The notes under the pieces were generated by a model that saw nothing but the letters and a program-made list of their open reading frames with translations, made no database searches and was not told the DNA's origin. Shown here in pieces: positions 9,119-19,119 of a DNA stretch of 64,000 nt. Source of the stretch: Citrobacter sp. MGH106 (lineage in GTDB: Bacteria > Pseudomonadota > Gammaproteobacteria > Enterobacterales > Enterobacteriaceae); NCBI RefSeq assembly GCF_001037495.1, contig NZ_KQ089822.1, positions 1,302,001 to 1,366,000 of the forward strand, read 5' to 3'. The translations under genes and the position numbers were made by a program. The stretch's first letter is position 1. Each line of letters begins with the position of its first letter.

Positions 9119-10015
9119 ATGAAAAACATCGAGACAAAATGGTTATATGATTTTTTGACACTGGAAGCCTGTCGTCATTTTTCCCAGGCTGCTGAGCAAC
9201 GTAATATATCTCAACCAGCATTTAGCCGACGGATCAAAGCGCTCGAGTCGGCAGTAGGAGTCATGTTATTTGATCGCACCACTTCGCCGTTGCAACTCAC
9301 GGAAGAGGGGAAGTTGTTTCACTCGCAGACACGAAGCTTATTACAACAGCTGGAATGTAATCTGGATGAGCTAAGCGGTCATAACTTGCTAGGAGTGCCG
9401 AATATTAAAGTTGCGGCGGCACATTCGCTGTCGCTTACCATGCTACCCAGATTAGTTCACTCGATGGCAGCCTACGGCGAAGAATTTGTTTATCACGTTG
9501 AGGCCATTGATGTTGTGCAGGCGGTTAACACCCTGCGAGAAGGGAAAAGTGATTTTATTATCTCATTTCGCGATGAAGACCTGATGCAGTCACCTTTTTG
9601 TGGTCTGAAAGTTTTTGAATCAGAGCTGTACCCTGTTTGTGCTGCTGATGAGCAGGGTAAACCGTTGTTTGATATCTGGCAGCCGCAGGTGCCGATATTG
9701 AACTACACCAGTACATCTTATATGGGGCGGTTGGTTAACCGCCATCTGGCGGAAGTGGGCGGTATTACGGGACGCACGTTATTTATGTCTTCGATGAGTG
9801 AGTTGCTGAAAAATATGGCGCTTGATGGACATGGTATCGCCTGGTTGCCCGCATGGTCGATTGTTAACGAACTGCGCACAAAACGGTTGGTTTCACTGGC
9901 GGTACCGGAGCTAATGGTGCCAATTCAGGCCTATATTTACAGGATGGATACCCGGTTGAATAAAACAGCTGAAAATTTCTGGGGCATCTTGCGTAACCAT
10001 ATGCCAGAGCTTTGA
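9119..10015 (+). CDS. LysR-family regulator, HypT (YjiE)-like
   Basis: This 298-residue LysR-type regulator has an N-terminal winged helix (ETKWLYDFLTLEACRHFSQA, then QPAFSRRIKALE) and a C-terminal effector domain. It closely resembles E. coli HypT/YjiE, the hypochlorite-responsive regulator. The three methionines reported as oxidised in HypT (123, 206, 230) appear conserved as Met116 (VHSM), Met202 (SYMGRL) and Met226 (SSMSELL). The start at 9119 aligns with the family; an in-frame ATG at 9047 would add 24 unrelated residues. It is divergent from the racemase-dcu operon, which it probably controls. Whether it senses oxidants or a metabolite is unknown. Confidence 0.85.
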   Translation: MKNIETKWLYDFLTLEACRHFSQAAEQRNISQPAFSRRIKALESAVGVMLFDRTTSPLQLTEEGKLFHSQTRSLLQQLECNLDELSGHNLLGVPNIKVAAAHSLSLTMLPRLVHSMAAYGEEFVYHVEAIDVVQAVNTLREGKSDFIISFRDEDLMQSPFCGLKVFESELYPVCAADEQGKPLFDIWQPQVPILNYTSTSYMGRLVNRHLAEVGGITGRTLFMSSMSELLKNMALDGHGIAWLPAWSIVNELRTKRLVSLAVPELMVPIQAYIYRMDTRLNKTAENFWGILRNHMPEL

Positions 10016-10029
10016 TTTTCACTTCTGAG

Positions 10030-10052
10030 GCGCGCCAGTTTGTCTGGCGCGC
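10030..10052. terminator. GC-rich hairpin between hypT-like gene and nfo
   Basis: GCGCGCCAG (10030-10038) and CTGGCGCGC (10044-10052) form a perfect 9-bp stem with a 5-base loop between two convergent genes. There is no clear T tract, so it may be an mRNA-end hairpin rather than a full intrinsic terminator. Confidence 0.55.
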
Positions 10053-10062
10053 GGGAACGATG

Positions 10063-10920
10063 TTACGCGACTGCTTTTTCTGTTTGCTGGGCTTTCAGCC
10101 AGGCTATCTCTTCTGCCCAGATATCAGGGTTGATGGTCTCAAGTACCAGTGGAATACCGTCAAAACGCTTGTCCTGCATGATCCAGCGGAAGGCATCGTG
10201 ACCGATGTTGCCTTCACCTAAGCTGTGGTGGCGGTCAACACGGCTGCCAAATGTGCTCTTGGCATCGTTGAGATGCATCCCGCGTAAATAATTAAAGCCG
10301 ACGATGCGTTCAAATTCCGCAAAGGTCTTTTCGCACTCGGCAGTAGTGCGTAGATCGTATCCGGCAGCGAAGGCGTGGCAGGTATCGATGCAGACACCGA
10401 CACGGGTTTTATCTTCTACGCCATCAATAATGGCCGCCAGATGCTCAAACTTAAACCCAAGATTACTGCCCTGTCCGGCGGTATTTTCAATGACTGCCGT
10501 CACGCCCTGAGTCTGAGCGAGGGCAATATTGATCGACTCCGCGATCCGCGCCAGGCACTCATCTTCCGGGATCTGCATCAAATGGCTACCAGGGTGAAAG
10601 TTAAGCAGAGATAAGCCAAGCTGCTCACAGCGCTGCATTTCATCAATAAAGGCATCGCGTGATTTTTCCAGCGCGTCGCTCACCGGGTGTCCGAGGTTAA
10701 TCAGGTAGCTGTCGTGAGGCAGGATTTGTGCCGGAGAAAAATGGTACTTCTCGCAGGCTGACTTAAAGTCATCTATGACTTCGGTCGTCAACGGCGCGGC
10801 GCGCCACTGGCGCTGATTTTTGGTGAACAGGGCGAATGCGGTCGCTTCGATTTCCGCGGCTCGAATAGCGGCGTTAGCCAGACCGCCAGCGGCGCTTACG
10901 TGCGCTCCAATATATTTCAT
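10063..10920 (-). CDS. nfo: Endonuclease IV (Nfo)
   Basis: This 285-residue AP endonuclease cuts the DNA backbone 5' to abasic sites in base excision repair. It is a TIM barrel with a trinuclear zinc site. Visible family motifs are the N-terminal [54 protein letters not shown] and LVLETINP, which together supply the His, Asp and Glu metal ligands. Length equals E. coli Nfo. In E. coli it belongs to the SoxRS regulon; I did not identify a SoxS site here. Confidence 0.97.
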   Translation of the reverse strand: MKYIGAHVSAAGGLANAAIRAAEIEATAFALFTKNQRQWRAAPLTTEVIDDFKSACEKYHFSPAQILPHDSYLINLGHPVSDALEKSRDAFIDEMQRCEQLGLSLLNFHPGSHLMQIPEDECLARIAESINIALAQTQGVTAVIENTAGQGSNLGFKFEHLAAIIDGVEDKTRVGVCIDTCHAFAAGYDLRTTAECEKTFAEFERIVGFNYLRGMHLNDAKSTFGSRVDRHHSLGEGNIGHDAFRWIMQDKRFDGIPLVLETINPDIWAEEIAWLKAQQTEKAVA

Positions 10921-10985
10921 AAGTTAAACCCGCCATACTCAAAAGGGGAGAGTATAGCGGGTTAACAAGGGTTAGTCGTGATCGA

Positions 10986-12035
10986 TCATGCCATCAGCGC
11001 GTGGATGGCAACGTTAATCGCACCGCCGCCCACAATCAGCCATACAAACAGAACAAGCGCCATCAGTAAGGGTTTAGCACCTGCTTTCTTCAGTGCACTG
11101 ACGTGAGTGGTAAGCCCAAGTGCGGCCATCGCCATCGCCAGCAGAACTGTATCCAGCGTAACCAGCATGTCCACTACGGACTTCGGTAGCAGGTGGAACG
11201 AGTTGAAAATCGCAACCACAATAAACAGGATGGCAAACCACGGAATAGTGATTTTACTTTTTTCCCCTCCGGTCGCCGGAGACAGCTGTTTCACACGGGC
11301 AGCCAGGATGATGAGGAATGGAGCCAGCATCATAACGCGCAACATTTTTGCAATCACTGCCGCGTTTTCTGCATCCGGAGTAATTGCATGTCCGGCGGCG
11401 ACAACCTGTGCTACTTCATGCATGGTAGAGCCAATGTAAATCCCATAGGTTTCCGGGCTAAACCAGTGCGCCAGCAGTGGATACATTGCCGGGTACAGGA
11501 AGATTGCAATCGTACCGAAGATAACCACAGTTGCGACAGCGACCGTCACTTTACTGGCTTCTGCTTTGACTACCGGTTCTGTTGCCAGCACCGCGGCTGC
11601 ACCGCAAATGCTGCTCCCGGCACCAATGAGCCAGCTGGTGTGCCGATCCAGGCCAAACACTTTCTGCCCAAGGAAACAGGCAAGCATAAAGGTACTGGTC
11701 AGCGTCAACACATCGATCACGATACCGCTGACGCCAACGTCAGCAATCTGCGCGAATGTAAGGCGAAAGCCGTAGAGGATTATCCCCAGGCGTAATAAAT
11801 GTTGTTTGGCAAACAGTACGCCACCGTCACAGCTTTTCCAGATGTGTGGATAGACGGTATTACCGAGAACCATCCCCAATAAAATGGCTAAGGTGAGGGC
11901 GCTGAACCCGGCACCCGCTACGGCGGGAATGGAACCACCCCACAAAGCGGCCCCGGTGATAACTGCACTCAGGGCAAGCCCCGGAATAAAATGCCACACT
12001 GTACGTCGATGATTCTGTAGGGCGAGTTCTGTCAT
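10986..12035 (-). CDS. yeiH: UPF0324 inner membrane protein YeiH
   Basis: This is a 349-residue membrane protein with about 10 hydrophobic segments, of the YeiH/UPF0324 (PF03601) family of putative permeases. It is nearly identical along its length to E. coli YeiH, including the GAGSSICGAAAVLATEPVV core. I chose the start at MTELALQN (12035), which gives the family length; a longer frame begins at 12071. In E. coli it is divergent from and controlled by the LysR regulator YeiE, and that arrangement holds here. The substrate is not established. Confidence 0.9.
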   Translation of the reverse strand: MTELALQNHRRTVWHFIPGLALSAVITGAALWGGSIPAVAGAGFSALTLAILLGMVLGNTVYPHIWKSCDGGVLFAKQHLLRLGIILYGFRLTFAQIADVGVSGIVIDVLTLTSTFMLACFLGQKVFGLDRHTSWLIGAGSSICGAAAVLATEPVVKAEASKVTVAVATVVIFGTIAIFLYPAMYPLLAHWFSPETYGIYIGSTMHEVAQVVAAGHAITPDAENAAVIAKMLRVMMLAPFLIILAARVKQLSPATGGEKSKITIPWFAILFIVVAIFNSFHLLPKSVVDMLVTLDTVLLAMAMAALGLTTHVSALKKAGAKPLLMALVLFVWLIVGGGAINVAIHALMA

Positions 12036-12166
12036 GACCCCTCCTGTGAATTGGAATGAAATCTTTGACAAAATAGTAAGGTGAAGTGGCTTAAAAATAA
12101 AATTGATTATATATTTATAATTAATCTTTATAAGTGGTAAGCACGGCTACCTGGTGGAAAACGACT

Positions 12167-13048
12167 ATGCATATCACCCTACGACAACTTGAAGTGTTTG
12201 CTGAGGTACTGAAAAGCGGCTCGACGACTCAGGCATCTGTGATGTTGTCATTGTCGCAGTCGGCGGTTAGCGCCGCGCTTACCGATTTAGAGGGGCAACT
12301 TGGTGTCCAGCTATTTGACCGCGTGGGTAAGCGCCTGGTCGTTAATGAGCACGGGCGATTACTCTATCCTCGCGCGCTGGCGCTGCTTGAGCAAACAACT
12401 GAAATTGAACAGCTTTTTCGTGAAGATAATGGCGCTATTCGCGTATATGCCAGCAGCACCATTGGTAATTACATTCTTCCTGCCATGATCGCCCGTTACC
12501 GGCAGGATTTTCCTGATTTGCCACTGGAGCTGAGCGTGGGCAACAGTCAGGATGTTATCAACGCGGTACTGGATTTTCGGGTAGACATTGGGCTTATCGA
12601 AGGCCCTTGCCACAGCACGGAAATTATCTCTGAACCGTGGCTGGAAGATGAGCTGGTGGTCTTTGCTGCGCCGTCTTCGCCATTAACGAAGGGGCCCGTT
12701 ACGCTGGAACAACTGGCAGCGTCGCCCTGGATCCTCCGCGAGCGTGGTTCCGGTACGCGTGAGCTTGTTGATTACCTGCTGTTGTCGCATTTGCCGAGGT
12801 TTCAAATGGCCATGGAGCTGGGTAATTCAGAAGCGATTAAACATGCTGTGCGTCATGGATTAGGGATTAGCTGTCTGTCGCGTCGTGTCATTGAGGAACA
12901 GTTGCGGGCCGGAACGCTGAGCGAAGTTCCCGTGCCACTACCGCGGTTAGTTCGCACCCTCTGGCGTGTCCATCATCGTCAAAAACACCTCTCCAATGCG
13001 CTGCTGCGTTTTTTACGTTATAGCGATCAGGTGGAACAGGCCGGGTAA
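12167..13048 (+). CDS. yeiE: LysR-family regulator YeiE
   Basis: This 293-residue LysR-type regulator has the helix-turn-helix in [20 protein letters not shown] through [13 protein letters not shown] (about residues 5-50) and an effector domain of the CysL/YwfK type. The ATG at 12167 ([11 protein letters not shown]) gives the E. coli YeiE length; an upstream in-frame start at 12134 lacks conservation. It is divergent from yeiH. E. coli YeiE has been linked to iron homeostasis and sulfite or flagellar control in different studies. Confidence 0.93.
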   Translation: MHITLRQLEVFAEVLKSGSTTQASVMLSLSQSAVSAALTDLEGQLGVQLFDRVGKRLVVNEHGRLLYPRALALLEQTTEIEQLFREDNGAIRVYASSTIGNYILPAMIARYRQDFPDLPLELSVGNSQDVINAVLDFRVDIGLIEGPCHSTEIISEPWLEDELVVFAAPSSPLTKGPVTLEQLAASPWILRERGSGTRELVDYLLLSHLPRFQMAMELGNSEAIKHAVRHGLGISCLSRRVIEEQLRAGTLSEVPVPLPRLVRTLWRVHHRQKHLSNALLRFLRYSDQVEQAG

Positions 13049-13118
13049 GACGCAGGTGTGTCGGAAGCAGGTAGTGCCGACACGCTCTTACCTGATGGCG
13101 CTATGTTTATCTGGTCTG
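13044..13118. repeat. Hairpin plus REP-like remnant downstream of yeiE
   Basis: Nested inverted repeats (GGTAAGA 13044-13050 with TCTTACC 13086-13092; TGTCGG 13059-13064 with CCGACA 13077-13082) form a long imperfect hairpin at the end of yeiE. It runs into a degenerate REP-type unit, CCTGATGGCGCTATG then TTATCTGG. It probably protects or ends the yeiE transcript. Confidence 0.55.
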
Positions 13119-13255
13119 CACGCTTTCAAATCTCTGCTTTACTTATAATCCGCGGCCAGTCATGAAGGTCTCTTATAACAGCGCATTTGTGCCGGAAGAA
13201 TGCCGTTTCGTCTGCTACAATCGCGCCTCATTTTTTGGATGGATAGCATTTTCAC

Positions 13256-14725
13256 ATGGTTTCCGAAACTAAAACCACAGAAGCGCCCACGCTACGTCGT
13301 GAACTGAAAGCGCGTCACCTGACGATGATTGCCATTGGTGGCTCCATCGGTACGGGTCTTTTCGTTGCATCTGGTGCAACCATTTCTGCGGCGGGTCCTG
13401 GCGGCGCGCTGTTTTCCTATATTCTGATTGGTCTGATGGTGTACTTCCTGATGACCAGTCTTGGTGAATTAGCCGCGTATATGCCGGTTTCCGGTTCGTT
13501 CTCCACCTACGGTCAGAACTATGTAGAAGAAGGCTTTGGCTTCGCGCTGGGCTGGAACTACTGGTACAACTGGGCGGTAACCATTGCCGTTGACCTTGTG
13601 GCTGCACAACTGGTGATGAGCTGGTGGTTCCCGGATACGCCCGGCTGGATCTGGAGTGCGTTGTTCCTGTGCGTCATCTTCCTGCTGAACTACATCTCGG
13701 TCAGGGGTTTTGGTGAAGCGGAGTACTGGTTCTCGCTGATCAAAGTTACCACCGTTATTATCTTCATTGTGGTTGGTGTGATGATGATCGTCGGTATCTT
13801 TAAAGGCGCTCAACCGGTGGGCTGGAGCAACTGGACGACAGGTGAGGCTCCTTTTGCCGGTGGTTTTGCGGCGATGATTGGCGTGGCGATGATCGTCGGT
13901 TTCTCTTTCCAGGGCACCGAGTTGATTGGTATCGCTGCAGGCGAATCTGAAGATCCTGAGAAGAACATTCCTCGCGCTGTGCGTCAGGTGTTCTGGCGAA
14001 TCCTGTTGTTCTATGTGTTCGCTATTTTGATCATCAGCCTGATTATTCCATACACTGACCCAAGCCTGCTGCGCAATGATGTTAAAGACATCAGCGTCAG
14101 TCCGTTCACGCTGGTATTCCAGCACGCCGGCCTGCTTTCTGCGGCGGCGGTGATGAACGCCGTTATCCTGACAGCGGTATTGTCGGCGGGTAACTCCGGG
14201 ATGTATGCGTCAACGCGTATGCTTTATACCCTGGCATGTGATGGTAAAGCGCCGCGTATTTTCGCTAAGCTGTCTCGTGGCGGTGTACCGCGTAATGCGT
14301 TATATGCGACCACGGTGGTGGCAGGGTTGTGCTTCCTGACTTCAATGTTTGGCAACCAGACCGTGTACCTGTGGCTGCTGAATACCTCCGGGATGACGGG
14401 CTTTATCGCCTGGCTGGGGATTGCCATTAGCCACTATCGTTTCCGTCGTGGCTATGTGCTGCAGGGGCATGATGTGAAGGATCTGCCGTATCGTTCAGGT
14501 TTCTTCCCGCTGGGTCCGATCTTTGCTTTCGTGTTGTGCCTGATTATTACGCTGGGACAAAACTACGAAGCATTCCTGAAAGATACCATTGACTGGGGCG
14601 GTGTGATGGCAACCTATATCGGTATCCCGCTGTTCCTGATTATCTGGTTTGGCTACAAGCTGACAAAAGGAACCCATTTTGTTCGCTACAGCGAAATGCA
14701 CTTCCCGGGGCGAGTGAAGAAATAA
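13256..14725 (+). CDS. lysP: Lysine-specific permease LysP
   Basis: This 489-residue amino-acid/proton symporter of the APC superfamily (AAT family) has 12 membrane segments. The N-terminal RRELKARHLTMIAIGGSIGT is the family signature. It imports L-lysine and, in E. coli, also binds CadC and keeps it inactive when lysine is scarce. Length equals E. coli LysP. It stands alone between yeiE and the cirA-locus receptor, with a bidirectional terminator after it. Confidence 0.96.
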   Translation: MVSETKTTEAPTLRRELKARHLTMIAIGGSIGTGLFVASGATISAAGPGGALFSYILIGLMVYFLMTSLGELAAYMPVSGSFSTYGQNYVEEGFGFALGWNYWYNWAVTIAVDLVAAQLVMSWWFPDTPGWIWSALFLCVIFLLNYISVRGFGEAEYWFSLIKVTTVIIFIVVGVMMIVGIFKGAQPVGWSNWTTGEAPFAGGFAAMIGVAMIVGFSFQGTELIGIAAGESEDPEKNIPRAVRQVFWRILLFYVFAILIISLIIPYTDPSLLRNDVKDISVSPFTLVFQHAGLLSAAAVMNAVILTAVLSAGNSGMYASTRMLYTLACDGKAPRIFAKLSRGGVPRNALYATTVVAGLCFLTSMFGNQTVYLWLLNTSGMTGFIAWLGIAISHYRFRRGYVLQGHDVKDLPYRSGFFPLGPIFAFVLCLIITLGQNYEAFLKDTIDWGGVMATYIGIPLFLIIWFGYKLTKGTHFVRYSEMHFPGRVKK

Positions 14726-14785
14726 CCTGTTAGACAGACCTGTCCGGATCAAGCATTTATGCCGTCATCCGGCAGACAAAATAAC

Positions 14786-14818
14786 AAAAACCCCGGCATT
14801 ATTCGTGCCGGGGTTTTT
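14786..14818. terminator. Bidirectional terminator lysP / cirA
   Basis: AAAAACCCCGGCA (14786-14798) pairs with TGCCGGGGTTTTT (14806-14818) across a 7-base loop. The A and T flanks let it work for both convergent genes. Confidence 0.92.
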
Positions 14819-14831
14819 TATTGCACTGTAC

Positions 14832-16817
14832 TTAGAAGTTGTAAGTCAGGCCAACGGTATAGCGACGACCATCGAGAACGGTGTCGTAGGTATCGTAATT
14901 GATTTGCTTATCCAGAACGTTATACACGCCAGCAGTCAGCAACAGATCTTTGTTGGCGTAGTAACGCAAGCCGACGTCAACCTGAGTATAGGAAGGGGTT
15001 CCTTGTGCCATTGAGGTACGGCTCAGGTACTCGGATGTTTTACCGCGCAAGTTCAGACGGCTCCAGAAGCCGATATCCTGCGTAGCCTGCCAGTCCAGCG
15101 TAGTGTTAAACATATGTTTTGGCATTTTATTCAGCGGCTGACCAGAGAACTGACCGCTTTTCTGCTCAGACTCGGTGTAGGTGTAGTTAGCTGTCCAGTT
15201 GAGGTCAGAGGTAATCTTCCAGCCGAAGGTGGACTCTACGCCGCGCATGTTGGCTTTATCAACGTTAACCCGATCGCTGACAAAATCGTAACTGGTTGTG
15301 CCGATGGTGCAGGCAGGATCGGAACTGCTGTTACAGCGGCGAACTTCGGTAATTTTGTTTTTGAAGTCAGTGTTGAACAGAGTGACGCCTGCGTTGAGGT
15401 CGTTACCGTTGTCCCACAGCAACCCGATTTCTTCACTCAGGCTTTTCTCCGGTTTCAGATCCGGGTTACCTACAATGATACCGTTCAGGCGACCACCGCC
15501 GGTGACCTGTCCCCAACTGGCAGATGACTGACGCAGGTCTGGTGCACGATAGCCTGCTGAAACACCGCCTTTTAAGGTCCATTGATCGCTAAGATGCCAT
15601 ACGCCATAGCCACGCGGCGTCCAGTTATCACCGTAGTTTTCATCTTTGTCCATACGCAGACCACCGGTCAGCGTAAAGGTATCGGTAACGGCCCATTCAT
15701 CTTCGGCAAACAGCGCCCAGCTCCAGCGAGTTAGCTTGTTCAGACCATCTGCCGCTTGCAACTGGTTACCGTTATCGCGCAGTTTTTCATAACGGTACTG
15801 TCCACCCGCCGTCAGGGTATGTGCCCCGAGGAAGATCTGGTTCTGGTTATTGAAGATGGTGTTGTAGGACTTCATCTGGCGACCGGGATTCTCGCTCTCT
15901 TCCTGCTGAACATAGCTGGTGGTATTGAAGTCGTCATAGTAACCGCTGTGGGTTAATGAATAGGTGGTGTGCACATACTTGCTTTCGCTTTTGCTGTTTG
16001 GCTTACAGGTGCCGTTGCGGCAGCTCTCTGCGGCCATTGACTTGCCTGGCGTGCTGTCGCGATCCTGCAGTTCACGTGCGTAATCGAAGTCAATATCGTT
16101 TTTATCATCCGGCGTAAAGTTCAGGGTTAATCCCCCGCTACGCATACGCTGCTCATTGTAACCATTGACGATTTCATCTTCTGCACGGTGAGAGAATAAA
16201 CCGGTGACTTTTGCGCCGAGTAACCCGTCAATCAGCGGCCCGGAAGCATAGGCGTTAGTCTGGTAAATATCGCCAGAATCCCGGTCTTCCTGGAAAGTGG
16301 CATCGCCATGCAAGGAGCCGGTCCAGGCTTTGGTATTCGAGACTTTTTTGGTAATTACGTTGATGACGCCGCCCATTGCATCAGAGCCGTAGAGCGAAGA
16401 CATAGGGCCACGGATCACTTCGATACGTTCGATGGATTCCAGCGGCGGGAGCCAGCCTTGCTCAATGCCAGAGTTATCGCTGTTGGGACGTGTACCACGC
16501 GTGCTGATACGTTTACCGTTTACCAGGAAAAGCGTGTATTGCGAAGCCATCCCGCGAATGCTGATATCGCTGCTGCTACCCCCACCTGTTACGACGACGC
16601 CAGGTACATCTTTTAGCGCATCGGTGACATCACGGTAAGCTTTATCCTCTATCTGCTGCTTGGTGATCACAGAAATAGAGGCGGGGGCGTCCTGGATTTT
16701 TTGCTCAAACCCGGTGGCTGTAACAACGACGGTATCCTGGTCAGCAGCATAGACGAGTGATGGGAGACTGGCGACGCATACTGCGGCAGCAACAGCCTTA
16801 ACGTGAGGTATAGTCAT
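14832..16817 (-). CDS. cirA: TonB-dependent catecholate siderophore receptor (CirA locus)
   Basis: This 661-residue outer-membrane receptor has a signal peptide (about 1-22, ending LVYA), a TonB box DTVVVTA just after it, a plug domain with the ISIRGM and IERIEVIRGPMSSLYGSDAMGGVINVI motifs (written as one conserved stretch in the family), and a beta-barrel ending in aromatic Phe. Position between lysP and yeiG is that of E. coli cirA. The sequence differs from the E. coli CirA I remember in the signal peptide, plug and extracellular loops and has features like Iha/IreA, so ligand range may differ. I prefer the ATG at 16817, which has GGA 9 bases upstream, over 16826. A Fur-type palindrome lies at 17133-17165. 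Confidence 0.85.
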   Translation of the reverse strand: MTIPHVKAVAAAVCVASLPSLVYAADQDTVVVTATGFEQKIQDAPASISVITKQQIEDKAYRDVTDALKDVPGVVVTGGGSSSDISIRGMASQYTLFLVNGKRISTRGTRPNSDNSGIEQGWLPPLESIERIEVIRGPMSSLYGSDAMGGVINVITKKVSNTKAWTGSLHGDATFQEDRDSGDIYQTNAYASGPLIDGLLGAKVTGLFSHRAEDEIVNGYNEQRMRSGGLTLNFTPDDKNDIDFDYARELQDRDSTPGKSMAAESCRNGTCKPNSKSESKYVHTTYSLTHSGYYDDFNTTSYVQQEESENPGRQMKSYNTIFNNQNQIFLGAHTLTAGGQYRYEKLRDNGNQLQAADGLNKLTRWSWALFAEDEWAVTDTFTLTGGLRMDKDENYGDNWTPRGYGVWHLSDQWTLKGGVSAGYRAPDLRQSSASWGQVTGGGRLNGIIVGNPDLKPEKSLSEEIGLLWDNGNDLNAGVTLFNTDFKNKITEVRRCNSSSDPACTIGTTSYDFVSDRVNVDKANMRGVESTFGWKITSDLNWTANYTYTESEQKSGQFSGQPLNKMPKHMFNTTLDWQATQDIGFWSRLNLRGKTSEYLSRTSMAQGTPSYTQVDVGLRYYANKDLLLTAGVYNVLDKQINYDTYDTVLDGRRYTVGLTYNF

Positions 16818-16842
16818 TTGTATCATTCCATTTAAATGAATT

Positions 16843-17025
16843 TACCCGTAATACTTCAAGTTGCAGGTGTGCTGACTAAGCTCGTTCACCCCAGGAACGT
16901 ACTTATGTGCGTTCCTGGGATTTACTCCCCTGCCGCATGATCCGGCAAGAGAGCCTCACCCCTTCGGGGCCAGCACTGTTCAAAATGCAATTGCATTTTG
17001 TCCTACAACTCGAATTCTTAGGGTA
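16843..17025. repeat. ERIC element with about 57-bp internal insertion
   Basis: The ends TACCCGTAATACTTCAAG (from 16843) and CAACTCGAATTCTTAGGGTA (to 17025) and the central CTCGTTCACCCCAGGAACGT are ERIC hallmarks. The unit is about 183 bp rather than the usual 127. The extra DNA, roughly 16936-17004, carries a CCCC-TTC-GGGG hairpin (16959-16969) and a perfect 20-bp palindrome (16981-17000). It lies between the Fur-type site and the cirA start, so it is probably transcribed as part of the cirA leader. Confidence 0.85.
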
Positions 17026-17132
17026 ACGATCAACTCGTCATGACAAAGGCCATGACAATTATATGTATTTGTCTTTTAAGGACTCTTTTAAGTAAAGAAG
17101 CTAGGAGATTGTACAAAAGTGTGAATGTTTGT

Positions 17133-17165
17133 AAACACAAATGATAATTGGAATCATTTGTGTTT
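17133..17165. promoter_or_regulatory. Fur box upstream of cirA
   Basis: A perfect 13-bp inverted repeat (AAACACAAATGAT at 17133-17145, ATCATTTGTGTTT at 17153-17165) surrounds AATTGGA. The core AATGATAATTGGAATCATT fits the Fur consensus GATAATGATAATCATTATC well. Iron-bound Fur is expected to repress cirA here. Confidence 0.8.
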
Positions 17166-17277
17166 GATATGATTGGCAAGGAAAAGCTTTTTCAGTCAAT
17201 GAGATAGCGGCAAAATAAAAATGGAGAAAAAATGAGGAAATGATGGAGAAACAAAGAGGGCGGACGCCCTCAGTGCG

Positions 17278-18435
<1,158 letters not shown>

Positions 18436-19104
18436 ATGTCATCACTCAGTAAAGAAGCGGCCCTGGTTCATGAAGCGCTGGTCGCACGTGGTCTCGAAAC
18501 CCCGTTGCGCCCGCCCGTGCATGAGATGGATAACGAAACGCGCAAACGTCTTATCTCCGGCCATATGACCGAGATTATGCAATTGCTCAATCTTGATTTG
18601 AGCGATGACAGTCTGATGGAAACCCCACATCGCATCGCTAAAATGTATGTTGATGAGATTTTCTCCGGTCTCGATTACGCGAACTTCCCGAAAATTACCG
18701 TCATTGAAAATAAAATGAAGGTTGATGAGATGGTCACGGTTCGTGATATCACGCTGACCAGCACCTGTGAGCATCACTTTGTCACAATTGATGGCAAAGC
18801 GACGGTGGCGTACATCCCGAAAGAGTCTGTGATTGGCCTGTCGAAGATTAATCGCATTGTGCAATTCTTTGCGCAGCGTCCACAGGTACAAGAACGTCTG
18901 ACTCAGCAAATTTTGACCGCGCTGCAAACGCTGCTCGGTACTAATAATGTGGCGGTTTCAATTGATGCGGTGCATTACTGCGTGAAAGCGCGCGGTATCC
19001 GTGATGCGACCAGTGCGACCACTACCACCTCGCTTGGCGGGCTGTTTAAGTCCAGCCAGAATACGCGTCAGGAATTCCTGCGCGCCGTGCGTCACCACAA
19101 CTGA
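18436..19104 (+). CDS. folE: GTP cyclohydrolase I FolE
   Basis: This 222-residue homodecameric enzyme converts GTP to 7,8-dihydroneopterin triphosphate, the first step of folate (and queuosine-related pterin) synthesis. The zinc-binding STCEHHF motif (Cys111, His114) and the second Cys in [10 protein letters not shown] are present, along with [20 protein letters not shown] of the active site. Length equals E. coli FolE. The start follows AGGAGAAGAAGAA. yeiB begins 15 bp downstream, so the two are probably co-transcribed. Confidence 0.97.
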   Translation: MSSLSKEAALVHEALVARGLETPLRPPVHEMDNETRKRLISGHMTEIMQLLNLDLSDDSLMETPHRIAKMYVDEIFSGLDYANFPKITVIENKMKVDEMVTVRDITLTSTCEHHFVTIDGKATVAYIPKESVIGLSKINRIVQFFAQRPQVQERLTQQILTALQTLLGTNNVAVSIDAVHYCVKARGIRDATSATTTTSLGGLFKSSQNTRQEFLRAVRHHN

Positions 19105-19119
19105 TTAGGGCAGGGAACC

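Larger units (their letters stand above)
16818..17277. promoter_or_regulatory. cirA upstream region (leader, ERIC, Fur site)
   Basis: This 460-bp stretch between the cirA start and the end of yeiG holds no gene. From cirA outward it contains a weak ribosome binding site, the enlarged ERIC (16843-17025), an AT-rich segment and a Fur-type inverted repeat (17133-17165). The layout suggests an iron-repressed promoter near 17100-17170 and a 5' untranslated leader of up to about 300 bases. Confidence 0.6.

Noticed and set aside
13469-14125. 218-codon open frame opposite lysP
   Set aside because: Antisense shadow of a high-GC membrane-protein gene; no recognisable domain and no ribosome binding site.
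14755-14775. REP-like GCCGTCATCCGGC after lysP
   Set aside because: Too short and without a partner arm; a true terminator follows directly.
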